Below, piece after piece: positions 33,451 through 43,286 of a stretch of DNA of 64,000 bases. The notes below the pieces were generated by a model, which worked only from the letters and a program-made list of their open reading frames with translations, was not told the origin of the DNA and did no database searches. This DNA is from Geomonas sp. Red32 (lineage in GTDB: Bacteria > Desulfobacterota > Desulfuromonadia > Geobacterales > Geobacteraceae). Each line of letters starts with the position of its first letter. The first letter of the stretch is position 1. Location of the stretch: positions 119,742 to 183,741 of the forward strand of contig NZ_JAKLOY010000011.1 in NCBI RefSeq assembly GCF_023652955.1. Direction: 5' to 3'. Position numbers and translations under genes: made by a program.

Positions 33451-35349
33451 CTAGAGCCGGAACTTCCTGACGATGTGTTGCAGGTCGCCAGCCAGTCCCG
33501 AGAGGTTGGCGGCCGTGGTCGCCGTCTCCCGCGCCCCTTCCGCGGTCTGGTTCACCACCAGCGTCACGTGCTGTATGTTCTGGGTGATCTCGTGCGTCAC
33601 CGCCGTCTGCTCCTCCGCAGCCGTGGCGACCTGGCTCACCTGGCCGGTCACCGATTCCACCTGCTCGAGGATGCTGCGGAGCGCCACCTCGATCTGGGCC
33701 GCCTCTTCGATCCCCCGCTCGGTTTCCTTCAATCCCCCCTCCATGGAGGATATCGCCGCCGTCGTCTGCTGCTGGATGTCGCGGATCATGTCGCTGATTT
33801 CCTTGGTCGCGCGGGTCGTCCGCTCCGCCAGGGCCCGCACCTCGTCGGCCACCACCGCGAATCCGCGCCCCTGCTCCCCTGCACGGGCCGCCTCGATGGC
33901 CGCGTTAAGCGCCAGGAGATTGGTCTGGTCGGCTATGTCCTCGATGGTAGCGACGATGGCGCCGATCTGCTGGGAGCGCTCGCCCAGCGAGTAGATGGCG
34001 CTGGCGTTCTCGCGGGTCTGCTCGCCGCGCAGCCGGATGCCGTCCACCGTTTTCCTGACCACGTTGAATCCCGACTGGGTACTGTCGGCGGCCTGCTTGG
34101 CGCTATCGGCAGTGAGATGGCAGTTATTGGCGATATCGGAGGCGGTGGAGGCCATCTCCTCGCTGGCGGTGGCGATGGTCGCCGTCTGCGCCGCCACCTG
34201 GTCGGCCCCCTGCGAGATATGCGAGGAGGTCGCGTTGAGCTGCTGGGATTCCCTGGTGAGCGAGCTCGAGGTATCGGCGATCTGGACGATGATGCCGCGC
34301 ATACTGCCGATGAAGTGGTTCAGCTTCTCGGCCAGCATCCCGATCTCGTCGCGCCGCTCGCCGACGTCTATCCGCTTGGTGAGATCCCCCTCCCCTTCGG
34401 CAAGGTCGGCCACCCGCTCGTAGAAAATGCCGAGCGGCTTGAGCAGGGTCCTCAAGGCGACCACGATCACCGATAGCCCGATGGCCAGGAAGACGAAGCC
34501 GATAATGGTGAGCGCCGCAAGCTGCTTGGTCACCGGCGCGAAGATCTCCGCCTTATTGACGGTCACGCAGAGGTACCAGCCGGTGGAAGGGATGCGCGCC
34601 CAGGACATGAACTTCGCGTCCCCGTCGGAGCGGTATTCGGCATGCCCGTTAGGAGTGGCGGCCAGTTTGGCCTCCATCCCGGCAAAGTCGGCGGAGACAT
34701 CCTTGAGGCTCTTCTTGAGAGTGTAGTCGGCGTTCGGGTGGATCAGGATCTTCCCGCTTTGGTCGACCACGAAGGCGTATCCGGTTTGGCCGACCTTGAT
34801 GGCCAGCACCTTGCTGACGATGTCGTCGAGCTGGATGTCGGAGCTGAGCACGCCGGCAAACCCGGTGGGATAGACGATGGGGCTCATGAAGGAAAGCGTG
34901 AGCTTGCCGCTCGAGGCGGCGATGTACGGCGGGGTAAGTCCCGTCTTCTGATCCGCCTTGGTCTGGGTGTACCATGGGCGTTTGCGCGGGTCGTAGTCCG
35001 CGGGAGCCTTCCACTCGTCCGAGAAGATCACCGTGCCATCCTCGTAGCCTGGATAGACCTTCTTGAAATTGCCCGCCGCGTTGAGGATCTTGACCAGGTT
35101 AAGGATGTACTCCTTGGGCTGGCTGGGGTACTTCGACAGGTCCTTGGCGCCCGCGTCGATGACCGAGAGCTTTCCTTGGATCCAGGTATCGACATTGGCG
35201 GCATTGTCCCGGGCCAGCGCGACCTGGCTTTCCTGAAGCATGGTCGCCATGATCTTGCGCGAGCTGACAAAAGCGACCGCAACCAGGATGATGATCGCGG
35301 CTGCGAATACCGACACGACGGTGACATTCAGCTTCATTCCGAGTTTCAT
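33451..35349 (-). CDS. Methyl-accepting chemotaxis protein with Cache sensor
   Basis: The protein is 632 residues from the ATG at 35349 (GAGGGAAGAGCT). A first membrane helix (~10-30) is followed by a large periplasmic double-Cache sensor to ~275 (motifs [19 protein letters not shown] and [17 protein letters not shown]), the second helix (~278-300) and a HAMP domain with [19 protein letters not shown]. The MCP signalling domain is complete ([20 protein letters not shown]). dCache receptors bind small molecules such as amino acids or carboxylates directly. The ligand is unknown. The C-terminus VRKFRL lacks a CheR-tethering motif. Confidence 0.95.
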   Translation of the reverse strand: MKLGMKLNVTVVSVFAAAIIILVAVAFVSSRKIMATMLQESQVALARDNAANVDTWIQGKLSVIDAGAKDLSKYPSQPKEYILNLVKILNAAGNFKKVYPGYEDGTVIFSDEWKAPADYDPRKRPWYTQTKADQKTGLTPPYIAASSGKLTLSFMSPIVYPTGFAGVLSSDIQLDDIVSKVLAIKVGQTGYAFVVDQSGKILIHPNADYTLKKSLKDVSADFAGMEAKLAATPNGHAEYRSDGDAKFMSWARIPSTGWYLCVTVNKAEIFAPVTKQLAALTIIGFVFLAIGLSVIVVALRTLLKPLGIFYERVADLAEGEGDLTKRIDVGERRDEIGMLAEKLNHFIGSMRGIIVQIADTSSSLTRESQQLNATSSHISQGADQVAAQTATIATASEEMASTASDIANNCHLTADSAKQAADSTQSGFNVVRKTVDGIRLRGEQTRENASAIYSLGERSQQIGAIVATIEDIADQTNLLALNAAIEAARAGEQGRGFAVVADEVRALAERTTRATKEISDMIRDIQQQTTAAISSMEGGLKETERGIEEAAQIEVALRSILEQVESVTGQVSQVATAAEEQTAVTHEITQNIQHVTLVVNQTAEGARETATTAANLSGLAGDLQHIVRKFRL

Positions 35350-35674
35350 AGCTCTTCCCTCTTTCTGCCACAACGGCACGATGGCAATCGATTCCGCTTG
35401 GCCGTCCTCACTTAAGTGACGCAGCGCGGCTTCTCACTCAACCGGAGCTCTTGATCCAGAGAGGGAGCGGAAAGAGAGTTGAGAGAGAGAAAGCGCGGGC
35501 AAGACGGACGGCTTAGCTTTATCGCTGATCGGCGTTTCGAGAGAAATCTTTAGAAATTTCTGAGGGAAGCGACGTGGACTGTTGACCCGGTAGTACATTA
35601 GTGTACATTAATTCGATTGGGCATCCGAAAACGCCCCTGGCAACTGCAGACACAACCGGTGACGGAGGGAACGC
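35350..35674. other. Divergent region upstream of the T6SS island
   Basis: This gap holds the start regions of the chemoreceptor (minus) and the TssG-TssF fusion (plus). Two small symmetric motifs are visible: AGAAATCTTTAGAAATTTCT (~35550-35569) and TAGTACATTAGTGTACATTA (~35590-35610). No confident promoter was assigned. Confidence 0.4.
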
Positions 35675-38470
35675 ATGACTGGGCCCCCTGCGGGATCAAC
35701 GCACCATCCGCTTATCGAAGAGCTGATCTCCCGGGGGCACGAGTTTACCTTCGACCAGGTCATGCGCGTGGCCAGGATGCGTCTCACCGCAGGCAGCGCC
35801 GAGGAACTGCCGGAGATAACCTGCCAGGAACGAGTACGCATCCGCCCCGACCTCTCGCTCTCCTTCCCCGCCGGCGACGTATCGCGTGTCGAATCCACTG
35901 GTGAAGACGGCGTCGACCTCCTGGTCACCGCCACCTTTCTCGGCCTGTATGGCACATCCTCTCCCTTGCCGGCCCACTACACCGAGGATCTCCTCGACGA
36001 GGCCGCTGCCGACTCCTCAGTAACGCGCGACCTCCTCGACCTGCTGCACGAGCGGCTCTATCATCTCTACTTCCAGTGCTGGAGCAAGTACCGCCTCTTC
36101 ATCAGGATCGCCGAGGAAAAAAATCCCCGCGACCTGGAGAGGCTCTTCTGCCTGATCGGCCTGGGCCATAAGGAGCTGCGAGAGAGCCTGCCGGATGCGG
36201 CGTCGCTTCTGCGTTATGCAGCCCTTTTCAACCAGTATCCCCGCTCGGCCACCGGGCTGGAGGCCCTGCTGCGTCAAGCACTCGGGATAGCCAGGATCGA
36301 GGTCGAAGAGTGCGTCCTTCGCAAGGCAAAGATCCCCGAGGATCAGCGGATCCGGGTCGGTCTCACCAACGCCGCACTCGGGGTGAACACCGTCCTGGGG
36401 AGCGAGATGGCCGACGGAATGGGAAAGCTCCGCATCCACGTAGGCCCTCTCTCCCGCAAGGATTTCGACTCCCTTCTCCCCGGCCCCCCCCGCCATCGAA
36501 AGCTCGCCAGCCTCGTCCGCCTCTACCTCCTCGATCCCCTCGACTATGACTTGAAGCTGACCATGGCGGACGGCGAACCCCGCTCCATCGTTCTGGGGGA
36601 CCCGGAGGCCCCGCGGCTCGGATTGAACAGCTGGTGCGGCGAAGCGCCGGGAGAAGTGAGCGCCGTTTTCCCGATGGCCAGTTCCGCCACGCGCGCCACC
36701 TCACCCGCGCCTTCCGAAGATGTCGACGCGGAGGCAGCATCGAAGGGACCGTCAACCCTGGTCGAGCATTACCTGGAAGAACTGGCACGTCTGCGTGAGC
36801 TAGCCGCCAGCTATGCCAACGCCCATCCCACCGTGGCCTCCATGGTGCTCGGCAACCCTGCCGACCCGAGCGTGGAGCGTCTCTTCGAAGGAGTCGCCCT
36901 CCTGAACGCCCTCCTGCAGCACAAGCTTAATGACGACTGGCCCAAGATCATCCATGACCTCACTACTGCCATAACGCCCGGGAGCTTACGGCCGATACCG
37001 GCCACCACCATCGTCGTCTTTTCTCCGAAACAAAACTGCAGTGGACCGGAGTCCATACCCGCGGGAACCGAATTAAAGTCGGTGCCGGTCGACGGAACCG
37101 CGTGCAGGTTCACCACCCGCTACCCGGTAGAGATGCATCCTCTGACCGTCACCAGTGTCACCTTCTCCCAGCCACCCGCCAGTTCCCCCACCATTACTTT
37201 GAAGATGAAGCTGGCCGCGACCTGCCTGGACGACTGGATGGTGAAGAAACTACGCCTTTTCTTGGCAGCCGATTACACCCGGGCGTCCAATCTCTACCTG
37301 GTGTTATTCCGCTATCTCAAGCGAATAGTCCTGGCACCGCTCATCGGCGGGGAGCCGGCAACACTTTCTCCTACCCATCTTAAACCGGGTGGCTTTGACG
37401 ACTCCGAACGCCTTTTCCCTTCCGAAGGTCACGGGGATACAGGCAAAGAGGTGATGAACGAGTTTTTCATCCTGCCGGAAAAATTCCTTTTCGCCGACCT
37501 TGAGGGGTGGGAGACCTGGGGCTGGCGCGGAAAAGGGACCGAGTTCGAAATCCGGTTCGAGCTGAAAAAGCTTCCTTTCGAGCTGCACCAGGTCAGCAGG
37601 GAAGATTTCGCCCTTTTCGGAACACCGGCAGTAAACGTATTCGAGCACCAGGCGGAGCCGATTAGCGTAGAGAGCCAACACCGCGCTTACCGGGTACTCC
37701 CCGCCGATACGATGTCAGCCGGTTTGGAGATCCACTCGATATCCTCCGTTAGCGGGATAAGCCGGGGAACCAACCGGAAGGTGATATTTGCTACCAGCCA
37801 TTTAGGGCATCCGGCACCCGCCAACGGCGCCACCTACCGTATCACACCGGAGAGGGGCCCTTTTCACAACGAAAGCCATATCTCCATCTCGTCGTCCACC
37901 ACCCCACTCGAAGAAGTCAGCACCCTCCTGGTCGATCTCACCTGCACTAACGGAAAGCTGCCGGAACAGCTTCAAGTTGGCGACATTTGCGAGCGGACCG
38001 ACAGATCACCGAATTCTGCCGATTTCTCAAACTGCAAACCGGTCACGCGGGGCGGCGTTCCGGCCAGGGGCAGCAACCTCCTCTGGAAGGAACTGGCGAT
38101 GAACGGCCTGAACCTGTCGCTCTTGGACGCAAAGGTCTTGCGGGCAATGCTCCGCTCGTTACCCGGTTGTTCGCCTCCCTTCCGGAGGAGAATGGACCAA
38201 ACAGATCCAATCACTGCAATAACCTCTGTGCGTGTAACCGAAGCCGACCGCTTGATGGGAAGATCGATGGTGCGCGGATGGGATATCACCATACGGCTGG
38301 ATGACGCCTCCTTCCTCTCGGCAGGCGATCTTTACCTGTTTGGGGCACTGCTCGACCGCGTCTTGAACGGCTTTGCCTCCGAAGCAAGTTTCACCAGAAC
38401 GACCATCGAGCCCACACGTGGGGAAAGGTATCAATGGCCTGCGCGACCCGGGCGGAGACCGTTGCAGTAA
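35675..38470 (+). CDS. T6SS baseplate fusion protein TssG-TssF
   Basis: This single frame of 931 residues (GGAGGGAACGC before the ATG) joins two T6SS baseplate proteins. Residues 1-~345 have TssG/ImpH features: FTFDQVMRVARMRL, DLSLSFPAGDVSRVE, FLGLYGTSSPLPAHYTEDLL and ERLYHLYFQCWSKYRLF. A low-complexity linker (~345-363, Ala/Ser/Pro-rich) follows. Residues ~364-931 have TssF/ImpG features: HYLEELARLRELAASYANAHP, DPSVERLFEGVALLNALLQ, LRPIPATTIVVF and IPAGTELKSV. Normally these are separate genes in the order tssF-tssG and assemble as TssF2G; here the order is reversed and 1:1 stoichiometry is forced. No other baseplate, sheath or membrane-complex gene lies within the window. Confidence 0.9.
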   Translation: MTGPPAGSTHHPLIEELISRGHEFTFDQVMRVARMRLTAGSAEELPEITCQERVRIRPDLSLSFPAGDVSRVESTGEDGVDLLVTATFLGLYGTSSPLPAHYTEDLLDEAAADSSVTRDLLDLLHERLYHLYFQCWSKYRLFIRIAEEKNPRDLERLFCLIGLGHKELRESLPDAASLLRYAALFNQYPRSATGLEALLRQALGIARIEVEECVLRKAKIPEDQRIRVGLTNAALGVNTVLGSEMADGMGKLRIHVGPLSRKDFDSLLPGPPRHRKLASLVRLYLLDPLDYDLKLTMADGEPRSIVLGDPEAPRLGLNSWCGEAPGEVSAVFPMASSATRATSPAPSEDVDAEAASKGPSTLVEHYLEELARLRELAASYANAHPTVASMVLGNPADPSVERLFEGVALLNALLQHKLNDDWPKIIHDLTTAITPGSLRPIPATTIVVFSPKQNCSGPESIPAGTELKSVPVDGTACRFTTRYPVEMHPLTVTSVTFSQPPASSPTITLKMKLAATCLDDWMVKKLRLFLAADYTRASNLYLVLFRYLKRIVLAPLIGGEPATLSPTHLKPGGFDDSERLFPSEGHGDTGKEVMNEFFILPEKFLFADLEGWETWGWRGKGTEFEIRFELKKLPFELHQVSREDFALFGTPAVNVFEHQAEPISVESQHRAYRVLPADTMSAGLEIHSISSVSGISRGTNRKVIFATSHLGHPAPANGATYRITPERGPFHNESHISISSSTTPLEEVSTLLVDLTCTNGKLPEQLQVGDICERTDRSPNSADFSNCKPVTRGGVPARGSNLLWKELAMNGLNLSLLDAKVLRAMLRSLPGCSPPFRRRMDQTDPITAITSVRVTEADRLMGRSMVRGWDITIRLDDASFLSAGDLYLFGALLDRVLNGFASEASFTRTTIEPTRGERYQWPARPGRRPLQ

Positions 38471-38501
38471 CGGCCCTCCCCCCCCTTACCAGGAGACCAT
38501 C

Positions 38502-39110
38502 ATGAAGCTCCTTACAATTCTGATCATCACCTTCCTCATGGCAGCATCATCATTTGCGGCTGACATTGCCAGTTCGAAGATAAGCAAACCAGCGCCCACG
38601 AGGCTCAACATTAAATTCACCTCGCTGTCCGACGACCACTGCAAAAAAAGCCAAGAGCTTATTGATATCACCGGCGAGGAATATGCCGCTGAATGCGCTG
38701 CAGCGGGTAAATGGAGGTTATTCAAGATATATGACAGCGAAGGTCGCTCCTGGATCGACATTTCGAAGGATCGGTCATTATGGAGCCCCATGGATATTAT
38801 CAGTTACGATCCTCAATATAATTTTGGATATTTCCCTACCGTCGATGGCTTTCAAAATGTCGAATGGATCCTCAATGATCAATCGACGCCAAATTGGGTA
38901 ATCATAGGAGTTGCTGGCCAAAACCGCAGGGACAACCTACCCGCCACACGTTATTTGATCGTAAAACTTACCGAAACTACAGTCAAAATTTGCGGTTTGA
39001 CTGACTCTATCAAACAAGCTGAAGAGTTCATAACATCCACCCCCGCCTGTTCTATAACGGTAAACACAACAAAAATACCAGAGATACTAAAAAACAAGTC
39101 AGGACGATAA
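38502..39110 (+). CDS. Exported protein of unknown function, paralogue of the next gene's C-terminal domain
   Basis: The protein is 202 residues from the ATG at 38502 (AGGAGACCATC). The signal peptide is MKLLTILIITFLMAASSFAA. The mature part contains DDHCKKSQELI, EEYAAECAAAGKWRLFKIY, GRSWIDISKDRSLWSP and AEEFITSTPAC. The same pattern of Cys, GWRLF-like and RSWID motifs recurs in the C-terminal half of the next protein, so both share one domain. AT-richer than its neighbours. Its place next to an M15 peptidase gene in a T6SS island suggests a periplasmic immunity protein or an exported partner; this is inference. Confidence 0.75.
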   Translation: MKLLTILIITFLMAASSFAADIASSKISKPAPTRLNIKFTSLSDDHCKKSQELIDITGEEYAAECAAAGKWRLFKIYDSEGRSWIDISKDRSLWSPMDIISYDPQYNFGYFPTVDGFQNVEWILNDQSTPNWVIIGVAGQNRRDNLPATRYLIVKLTETTVKICGLTDSIKQAEEFITSTPACSITVNTTKIPEILKNKSGR

Positions 39111-39158
39111 AATCTGGCTGGCCTTTAACCTGTGCATCGACGTTCTAGGGAGACCATC

Positions 39159-40115
39159 ATGAATATTTTCATCGCTCTGATCATCACACTCATCATGACA
39201 GCTCCGTCGTTTGCTGCCGACCTTACCGAGAAAGAGCTGGAGGCCTTTCTCGCGGAATGGGTCGCGGCTCAGAACTCAGGGGCTTTCGAGAAATATGCCA
39301 GTATGTATTCGAAACAATTTTCCGGGATACGAAGATCGGGAGGAAAAACCGTCAAACTAGACAATAACGCATGGCTGAAAGACAGGAGAAAGATGTTCCA
39401 GAAAAGGATGGTGGTGCAGGCAATCAACCCTGAAATTGTGCTCGACGGCCAGAAGTCATCACTCAAATTCGAGCAGGTTTGGGAATCTAGCACCTACAAG
39501 GACAGGGGCAACAAGTTATTGATAGTGGCAGTCGAAAAAGACGGCATAAAGATCGTCTCCGAGGAGATGATGGATTCCAAGGTGGACGCAACACAAAATA
39601 AGGCTAGTAAAGAGCGCTTGGGCGCAGTGCCTGCTACGCCACTCGTCACCTCCATCGATAGCTCTGCCTGCAAAAAACTTCCCCAAAAAATAGCTGTAGG
39701 TTTCGACAAGTTGGGCCTTTACGCCGACGAATGTCCTGCACCTACTGGTTGGCGTCTCTTCTTAGTAGTAGGTGGAGACAGATCTTGGATTGACCTCGGG
39801 CATGATCACTCAGTCTGGACAACAGAACAAGAGGTTGTCTACAACGACAAGAACTTCTTCGGTTTCTTCCCCAATGTGACTTCGAAACAAGTTGAATGGG
39901 TAGTTGATGGCAATGACGCACCAATATTCTTAATTTTTCCAGTTACAGCCCAAGATCCTCAAAAAGCTGGTCACAGTGTATTGCAGTACTTTGTTGTTAC
40001 AACCCAAGGTATCCCTCGTTTCTGTGGAACAGCAAAAACTATTAAGGAAGCAGAAAAGATCACTGGTGCAAAAAATTCATGTCCCCCCCTCTCCAAAAGA
40101 CCATTTTCGTACTAG
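39159..40115 (+). CDS. Exported two-domain protein (NTF2-like plus T6SS-island domain)
   Basis: The protein is 318 residues from the ATG at 39159 (CTAGGGAGACCATC). The signal peptide is MNIFIALIITLIMTAPSFAA. Residues ~20-145 look like an NTF2/SnoaL-type domain (AFLAEWVAAQNSGAFEKYAS, WLKDRRKMFQKRMVV, KFEQVWESSTYKDRG), as often found in periplasmic cell-wall proteins. Residues ~165-310 repeat the domain of the preceding protein (CKKLPQKI, ECPAPTGWRLFLVV, DRSWIDLGHDHSVW, AEKITGAKNSC). It is likely periplasmic. Immunity against the peptidase effector encoded next is a reasonable guess, untested. Confidence 0.75.
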   Translation: MNIFIALIITLIMTAPSFAADLTEKELEAFLAEWVAAQNSGAFEKYASMYSKQFSGIRRSGGKTVKLDNNAWLKDRRKMFQKRMVVQAINPEIVLDGQKSSLKFEQVWESSTYKDRGNKLLIVAVEKDGIKIVSEEMMDSKVDATQNKASKERLGAVPATPLVTSIDSSACKKLPQKIAVGFDKLGLYADECPAPTGWRLFLVVGGDRSWIDLGHDHSVWTTEQEVVYNDKNFFGFFPNVTSKQVEWVVDGNDAPIFLIFPVTAQDPQKAGHSVLQYFVVTTQGIPRFCGTAKTIKEAEKITGAKNSCPPLSKRPFSY

Positions 40116-40155
40116 GGTCTGCTGCCGATAACACAGATTACAAAGAGAGTCACCG

Positions 40156-41013
40156 ATGACAGGACGCGCCCCAAACCTTACCGATGAAGTTTCGGTACCT
40201 GAAAATATGAACGTCGGCTTGACTGTTGCGACGCAAGATTTCATGACAACCCTTCTTGGTAGGCCTAGAAAACTGTTGACACAGGAAGATCAGCCTATAA
40301 CGAATTCTACTCTTGCAGCTCTTATGGTTGAGGCCAATGTTGGCCGTTTCACAGTAAAAGGATTGCGTCCAGCCGTACAGAGTCTCACCAGTGTCATGGT
40401 AGATATCGCAAAGGAACAGCCTGCAGTGTATGCCGGGCTGCAGGGATACGGCATGCTGGTCGTCCGAAACATGCGGCCAAACAAAAACAAACCAGGCGCG
40501 CCTTCCAAGATAAGTAATCATGCATGGGGGACGGCCATTGACCTGCTGCTGAACAGAAAACTCGACCCATACAACAACGGGAAAACATTTTATGGCCTTA
40601 CCCTCATTGCACGTATTTTTAACCGCCATGGCTGGTTCTGGGGTGGACGTTACCGTACGTCCGAAGACGCTATGCACTTCGAGGTGAGCAAGGAGAAGTT
40701 GATCGAGTGGCAAAGAGCCGGGATGTTGGGCCCCATTTCCAAAAACAGACAAGAAACAATCCCTCCTGCCGGTTCCGATCGGGCCGGCACACCGTCGTCA
40801 TCACACGACGCGTTTAGCCTGCGCAAAGGCGACAAGGGGCCCACCGTTGCCGTCCTGCAAAACGCCTTGATAACAAGAAAATACCATCTCGCTGCGGATG
40901 CCCGCTTCGGAGCGAGAACGGAAGCAGCCGTAATCGATTTCCAGCGCAAACACGGCATCCCCGCCAACGGCATTGTCGGACTTAAAACCGCCTTGTACCT
41001 CGGCCTCTACTGA
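40156..41013 (+). CDS. M15-type peptidoglycan peptidase with C-terminal peptidoglycan-binding domain; candidate T6SS effector
   Basis: The 285-residue protein has no signal peptide. Residues ~75-195 form an M15 (VanY/D,D-carboxypeptidase-like) domain with the zinc motif SNHAWGTAID (His122, Asp129) and DAMHFE (Asp171, His174). Residues ~215-285 are a PG_binding_1 domain (LRKGDKGPTVAVLQNAL, FGARTEAAVIDFQRKHG, PANGIVGLKTA). It should cleave peptide cross-links or stem peptides of peptidoglycan. Absence of a signal peptide and the position directly before vgrG fit a T6SS cargo delivered into a rival's periplasm. The two exported proteins upstream would then be the immunity candidates. Confidence 0.85.
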   Translation: MTGRAPNLTDEVSVPENMNVGLTVATQDFMTTLLGRPRKLLTQEDQPITNSTLAALMVEANVGRFTVKGLRPAVQSLTSVMVDIAKEQPAVYAGLQGYGMLVVRNMRPNKNKPGAPSKISNHAWGTAIDLLLNRKLDPYNNGKTFYGLTLIARIFNRHGWFWGGRYRTSEDAMHFEVSKEKLIEWQRAGMLGPISKNRQETIPPAGSDRAGTPSSSHDAFSLRKGDKGPTVAVLQNALITRKYHLAADARFGARTEAAVIDFQRKHGIPANGIVGLKTALYLGLY

Positions 41014-41076
41014 CGCGCGGACGGTGAATCCAGCAACATTTTCAGGTAACAAGACAAAATCGGAGGGTATCGCCAT

Positions 41077-42828
41077 ATGAGCCGGCCATTAAGTCATCCA
41101 ACGCCCGTCTTCTCTTTCAGCGTTTTCGGACTCCCAGTCGACTTGCCGGTAGTGAACTTCGATGCTTCCGAATGGATGTCGCTTCCCTTTTCTGTCACCG
41201 TCGCTATTGCCACGGCCAGTGAACTCGGCAACCCCGACGACATCCTCGCCAGCCCCGCCCTCCTGACCATTACCCGCAACGACACCGTCATGCGCGGCGA
41301 CGACCGGTATTTCAACGGTGTCATCCGCAGATTCGAACACACCGGCAAGAGCGGCCGGAAGTTTCTCTACGAGGCAGAGGTAGTGCCGTCCCTCTTCTTC
41401 CTCTCGCTCCGCAGGAACTGCCGAATTTTCCAGGATAAGAGCACCCGCGACATCATCGCCACCGTTTTGGAGAAGGCCGGTATTACCTCCGACCGCTACC
41501 GCTTTGCCCTCGTCAACACCGACCGAACGCGCGGCAACTGCGTCCAATACCAGGAGAGCGATCTCGACTTCATCAGCCGCCTCATGGAGGAAGAAGGGAT
41601 CTATTACTTCTTCGAACACTACCAGGACAAACACGTCCTCGTCATGAGCGACAACCAAGCGGTCCACATCCCCATCCCGGGAGACGCATCGATCACCTGC
41701 AACCCAGGTGGAGGGATGGTAGCCGAAAAGGAAAGCGTCACCCATTTCACCTTCTCCCACCGGAAGACATCCGACGCCTTCGCACACAGCAACTTCTACT
41801 TCAAAAAACCCGGCTTAAACCTCACCACCAAGGAGACCACAGCCAAAGAGCCCCAGTGTGAGGTGTATGAATATGCCGCCCGCCATACGTCCCAGGCCGA
41901 TGGCGCTGCACTGGCCAAAGTCCGGATGGAGCAACTGGTCGCGCTGGAAAAGCAGGGGCACGGCCACAGTTCCTCATGCCGGCTTACTCCCGGCTACACT
42001 TTCCTCCTTACCGATCACCATTCCGCGAGCCTCAACGCCCAATACCTCATCATCGAGGTCTCTCACACCGGTTCCCAACACCAGACACTTGAGGAAACGT
42101 CCTCAGGCGGCACCTCGTACGACAACCAATTCACCGTCATTCCGGCCAAGACCCAGTACCGCCCGACCATCCGAAGCTTGAAACCGGCCGTGCCAGGCCT
42201 GCAAACAGCCATTGTGGTCGGTCCCAAAGGGCACGAGATCCACACCGACCAGTACGGAAGGATAAAGGTTCAGTTCCACTGGGACAGAGATGGAAAGAGC
42301 GACGACAAAAGCTCCTGCTGGCTCCGTGTGGCACAGGCTTGGGGAGGAAATGCCTGGGGAGCCCAATTCATCCCCCGGGTCGGCGACGAGGTGCTGGTCG
42401 ACTTCCTCGAGGGCGATCCCGACCGTCCCATCGTCACCGGCTGCGTCTACAACTCCGACAACCTCCCCATCAATCCCCTCGAAAAGAGCGTCACCCAAAG
42501 CGGTTTCCGAACCAAAACCCACCAAGGCGAAGGCCACCACGAGCTCCGTTTCGACGACGCCAAGGGCGCCGAAGAAATCTACCTCCAAAGCCAAAAAGAC
42601 TGGAACATCCTGGTCAAAAACGACAAGACCGAAAGCGTCAACCAACACAGCACCACCACCATCGGCGGCAACTGCACCACCACCGTGAAAGCGACCTCCT
42701 TACAAGCAGCCGACCAGATCACCCTGACCGCCAACTCCAGGATCACCCTGCGATGCGGCGCTAGCACAATCGTGCTGGATCCTTCCTGCATCGAGATAAA
42801 GGGAGTCGTCGTGAAGGTTAACAATTAA
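41077..42828 (+). CDS. vgrG: VgrG / TssI spike protein
   Basis: This 583-residue spike protein has the normal core length with no effector extension. The gp27-like part spans ~1-370 (LSLRRNCRIFQDKSTRDII, YQESDLDFISRLMEEEGIYY). The gp5 OB domain follows with DQYGRIKVQFHWDRDGK, WLRVAQAWGGNAWGAQFIPR and VDFLEGDPDRPIVTGCVYN. After it comes the beta-helix stalk, ending with hydrophobic VAL/ILE alternation. AAAATCGGAGGGTATCGCCAT precedes the ATG. VgrG trimers tip the Hcp tube and carry PAAR and adaptor-bound effectors; the genes following it are of that kind. Confidence 0.97.
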   Translation: MSRPLSHPTPVFSFSVFGLPVDLPVVNFDASEWMSLPFSVTVAIATASELGNPDDILASPALLTITRNDTVMRGDDRYFNGVIRRFEHTGKSGRKFLYEAEVVPSLFFLSLRRNCRIFQDKSTRDIIATVLEKAGITSDRYRFALVNTDRTRGNCVQYQESDLDFISRLMEEEGIYYFFEHYQDKHVLVMSDNQAVHIPIPGDASITCNPGGGMVAEKESVTHFTFSHRKTSDAFAHSNFYFKKPGLNLTTKETTAKEPQCEVYEYAARHTSQADGAALAKVRMEQLVALEKQGHGHSSSCRLTPGYTFLLTDHHSASLNAQYLIIEVSHTGSQHQTLEETSSGGTSYDNQFTVIPAKTQYRPTIRSLKPAVPGLQTAIVVGPKGHEIHTDQYGRIKVQFHWDRDGKSDDKSSCWLRVAQAWGGNAWGAQFIPRVGDEVLVDFLEGDPDRPIVTGCVYNSDNLPINPLEKSVTQSGFRTKTHQGEGHHELRFDDAKGAEEIYLQSQKDWNILVKNDKTESVNQHSTTTIGGNCTTTVKATSLQAADQITLTANSRITLRCGASTIVLDPSCIEIKGVVVKVNN

Positions 42829-42928
42829 CCAAAACGGCTCCAACGTTGGCAACTTGACGGAAGGAAAGATTAATTCATACTAACCAATCACCAAATTGAA
42901 AGACGACCTAGTACCTCAGGAGGGTGCC

Positions 42929-43285
42929 ATGGGAAAACCAGCCGCACGCGTAGGTGACATGCATACATGTCCTATCACGGAGAATTCCACTTCACATGAC
43001 GGAGGGCCCATTCTGGAAGGCTCCCCCAACGTCTTCATGGGAGGTCAGCCGGCGGCACGGGTCGGGGATCGTATCCACTGCAACGGATCAGCCGACACCA
43101 TCATCGAAGGCGAGCCGACTGTGTTGATCAACAACCGGCCAGCCGCGCGCACAGGAGATAAAACTGCCCATGGGGGAATCATCATCGGAGGATGCGGGAC
43201 GGTCCTGATTGGGACGAGCTCAGGGGGACGCTGTGCCGAGGAAGCTGCCGCCACCGAAAGTCCGCTGATCGTCATGGAGAAATAG
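42929..43285 (+). CDS. PAAR-repeat spike tip protein
   Basis: The protein is 118 residues from the ATG at 42929 (CAGGAGGGTGCC); a 33-base longer frame lacks support. It has the PAAR motifs KPAARVGDMHTCP, GGQPAARVGDRIHC and NNRPAARTGDKTAHGG, with the Cys/His residues that bind zinc at the tip. It sharpens the VgrG trimer and helps recruit cargo. A short tail after ~100 (GGRCAEEAAATESP) is not a toxin domain. The gene sits between vgrG and the adaptor gene. Confidence 0.95.
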   Translation: MGKPAARVGDMHTCPITENSTSHDGGPILEGSPNVFMGGQPAARVGDRIHCNGSADTIIEGEPTVLINNRPAARTGDKTAHGGIIIGGCGTVLIGTSSGGRCAEEAAATESPLIVMEK

Positions 43286-43286
43286 G

